Shown here piece by piece: positions 5,350 to 5,975 of a DNA stretch of 5,975 nucleotides. The DNA comes from Candidatus Woesebacteria bacterium UBA925 (GTDB taxonomy: Bacteria; Patescibacteriota; Microgenomatia; UBA8517). Within the stretch, counting starts at the first letter, position 1, and the number at the start of each line of letters is the position of its first letter. The position numbers and the translations under genes are program-made. Location: contig DBDT01000013.1 of assembly GCA_002293705.1 (NCBI GenBank), positions 1 to 5,975 of the forward strand, read 5' to 3'. The notes below the pieces were generated by a model, which did not search any database, was not told where the DNA came from, and saw nothing but the letters and a program-made list of their open reading frames with translations.

Positions 5350-5975
5350 AAACAAAAACTTCGTAGGGGCAGACAAAGATAAAAACGGAAAGTTTGTTGA
5401 TGAGAGAAAAAGCAAGCTATTTGTAATAAAAGAAGAAGATCTAAGGATCAAAACTCAACTTGAAGGATTGTCTCAAACTGTCTTCATGGATCGCTATAGT
5501 CTAAAAGACGAGAATGGCGAAGCTGTTGAAAGATTTCCTGAACAAATGTGGATGCGTGTTGCAAAAGGTGCGGCTCAATTTGAAAAACCATCAAATCAAA
5601 AAAATTGGGAAGAAAAGTTTTACAAGGCAATGGAGGGCTTCAAGTTTGTCCCAGGAGGCAGGATACTTTCTGGTGCTGGCACCGGCTATGAAGTTACCTT
5701 CTTTAACTGCTATGTCATACCATCACCTAAAGACTCCAGGGGTGGGATTATGGAAAATATCACTCAAACTGTGGAAATTCAATCCAGGGCGGGTGGTGTT
5801 GGGGTTAACTTAAGCTCGTTAAGACCAAAAGGTGCCAGGGTGAGAAAAGTAAACGGAACTTCAAGCGGACCTGTGAACTGGGCAAATCTTTACTCAACTG
5901 CCAATCATGACGTTATTCAGCAAGGAGGTAGTAGGAGAGGTGCTTTGATGCTTATGTTGAACGATTGGCATCCTG
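5336..5975 (+). CDS. nrdJ: Class II (adenosylcobalamin-dependent) ribonucleoside-diphosphate reductase, N-terminal part (cut by window edge)
   Basis: It reduces ribonucleotides to deoxyribonucleotides using a B12-derived radical, in the cytoplasm. The 213 visible residues show the start of the catalytic barrel: FVPGGRILSGAG (104-115), FNCYVIPSPKDSRGG (123-137, where Cys125 is the expected redox-active cysteine), SRAGGVGVNLSSLRPKGA (150-167), NGTSSGPV (173-180) and QGGSRRGALMLMLNDWHP (196-213). NCYVIPSPKDS and GGSRRGALM are characteristic of the T. maritima-like NrdJ group rather than class I NrdA, so no NrdB subunit gene would be needed. No ATP-cone precedes the barrel. The chosen ATG at 5336 overlaps nrdR by 14 nt in the +1 frame, suggesting translational coupling. 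A later ATG at 5486 would remove residues that fit the family (LEGLSQTVF). The rest, including any intein and the radical-site cysteine, lies beyond the edge. Confidence 0.93.
   Translation, partial: MKKSKNKNFVGADKDKNGKFVDERKSKLFVIKEEDLRIKTQLEGLSQTVFMDRYSLKDENGEAVERFPEQMWMRVAKGAAQFEKPSNQKNWEEKFYKAMEGFKFVPGGRILSGAGTGYEVTFFNCYVIPSPKDSRGGIMENITQTVEIQSRAGGVGVNLSSLRPKGARVRKVNGTSSGPVNWANLYSTANHDVIQQGGSRRGALMLMLNDWHP

Noticed and set aside
5514..5813. A 99-aa plus-strand open frame starting at 5514
   Set aside because: It lies within nrdJ in another frame; the nrdJ frame carries the conserved reductase motifs.

Overview
The window looks like chromosomal DNA from an uncultivated bacterium, most likely a member of the Patescibacteria (Candidate Phyla Radiation), perhaps Microgenomates-like. 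The reasons are indirect: AT-rich sequence, compact genes, starts without Shine-Dalgarno motifs, a small DUF5667-like exported protein, class A penicillin-binding proteins with paired cysteines, and nrdR directly followed by a class II (adenosylcobalamin-dependent) ribonucleotide reductase. This is an inference from protein style, not a database match. Nothing suggests recoding of UGA.

Left half (1-2829, minus strand): two class A penicillin-binding proteins lie head to tail. The upstream one is complete (577-2829, 750 aa) with glycosyltransferase and transpeptidase motifs intact. The second starts 52 bp downstream and runs off the left edge of the window. Only its first 174 codons are visible, but they include the GT51 motifs EDQNF and GGSTITQQL. 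Together they would build the periplasmic or extracytoplasmic peptidoglycan layer.

Middle (2830-4787, plus strand): a 61-bp divergent promoter region separates the PBP pair from a 162-aa protein with a HEPN ribonuclease signature (RNEVFH), resembling the HEPN part of RnlA/RNase LS toxins. Next come a CPBP-family intramembrane protease (226 aa) and a membrane-anchored or exported 203-aa protein with a DUF5667-like core. No antitoxin partner is visible for the HEPN protein.

Right part (4788-5975, plus strand): a 100-bp regulatory region carries a TTGACA/TATATT promoter overlapped by two NrdR-box-like sequences. It precedes nrdR, whose last 14 bases overlap the start of nrdJ. NrdJ is visible for 213 codons and runs off the right edge. 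This is a self-regulated deoxyribonucleotide synthesis operon: NrdR senses ATP/dATP and would repress both itself and NrdJ.

None of the seven genes has a convincing Shine-Dalgarno sequence, and several have a -10-like hexamer 6-11 nt before the start codon, which suggests leaderless or nearly leaderless transcripts. No tRNA, rRNA, CRISPR array, insertion sequence or convincing intrinsic terminator was seen. No stretch over 300 bp lacks a gene.
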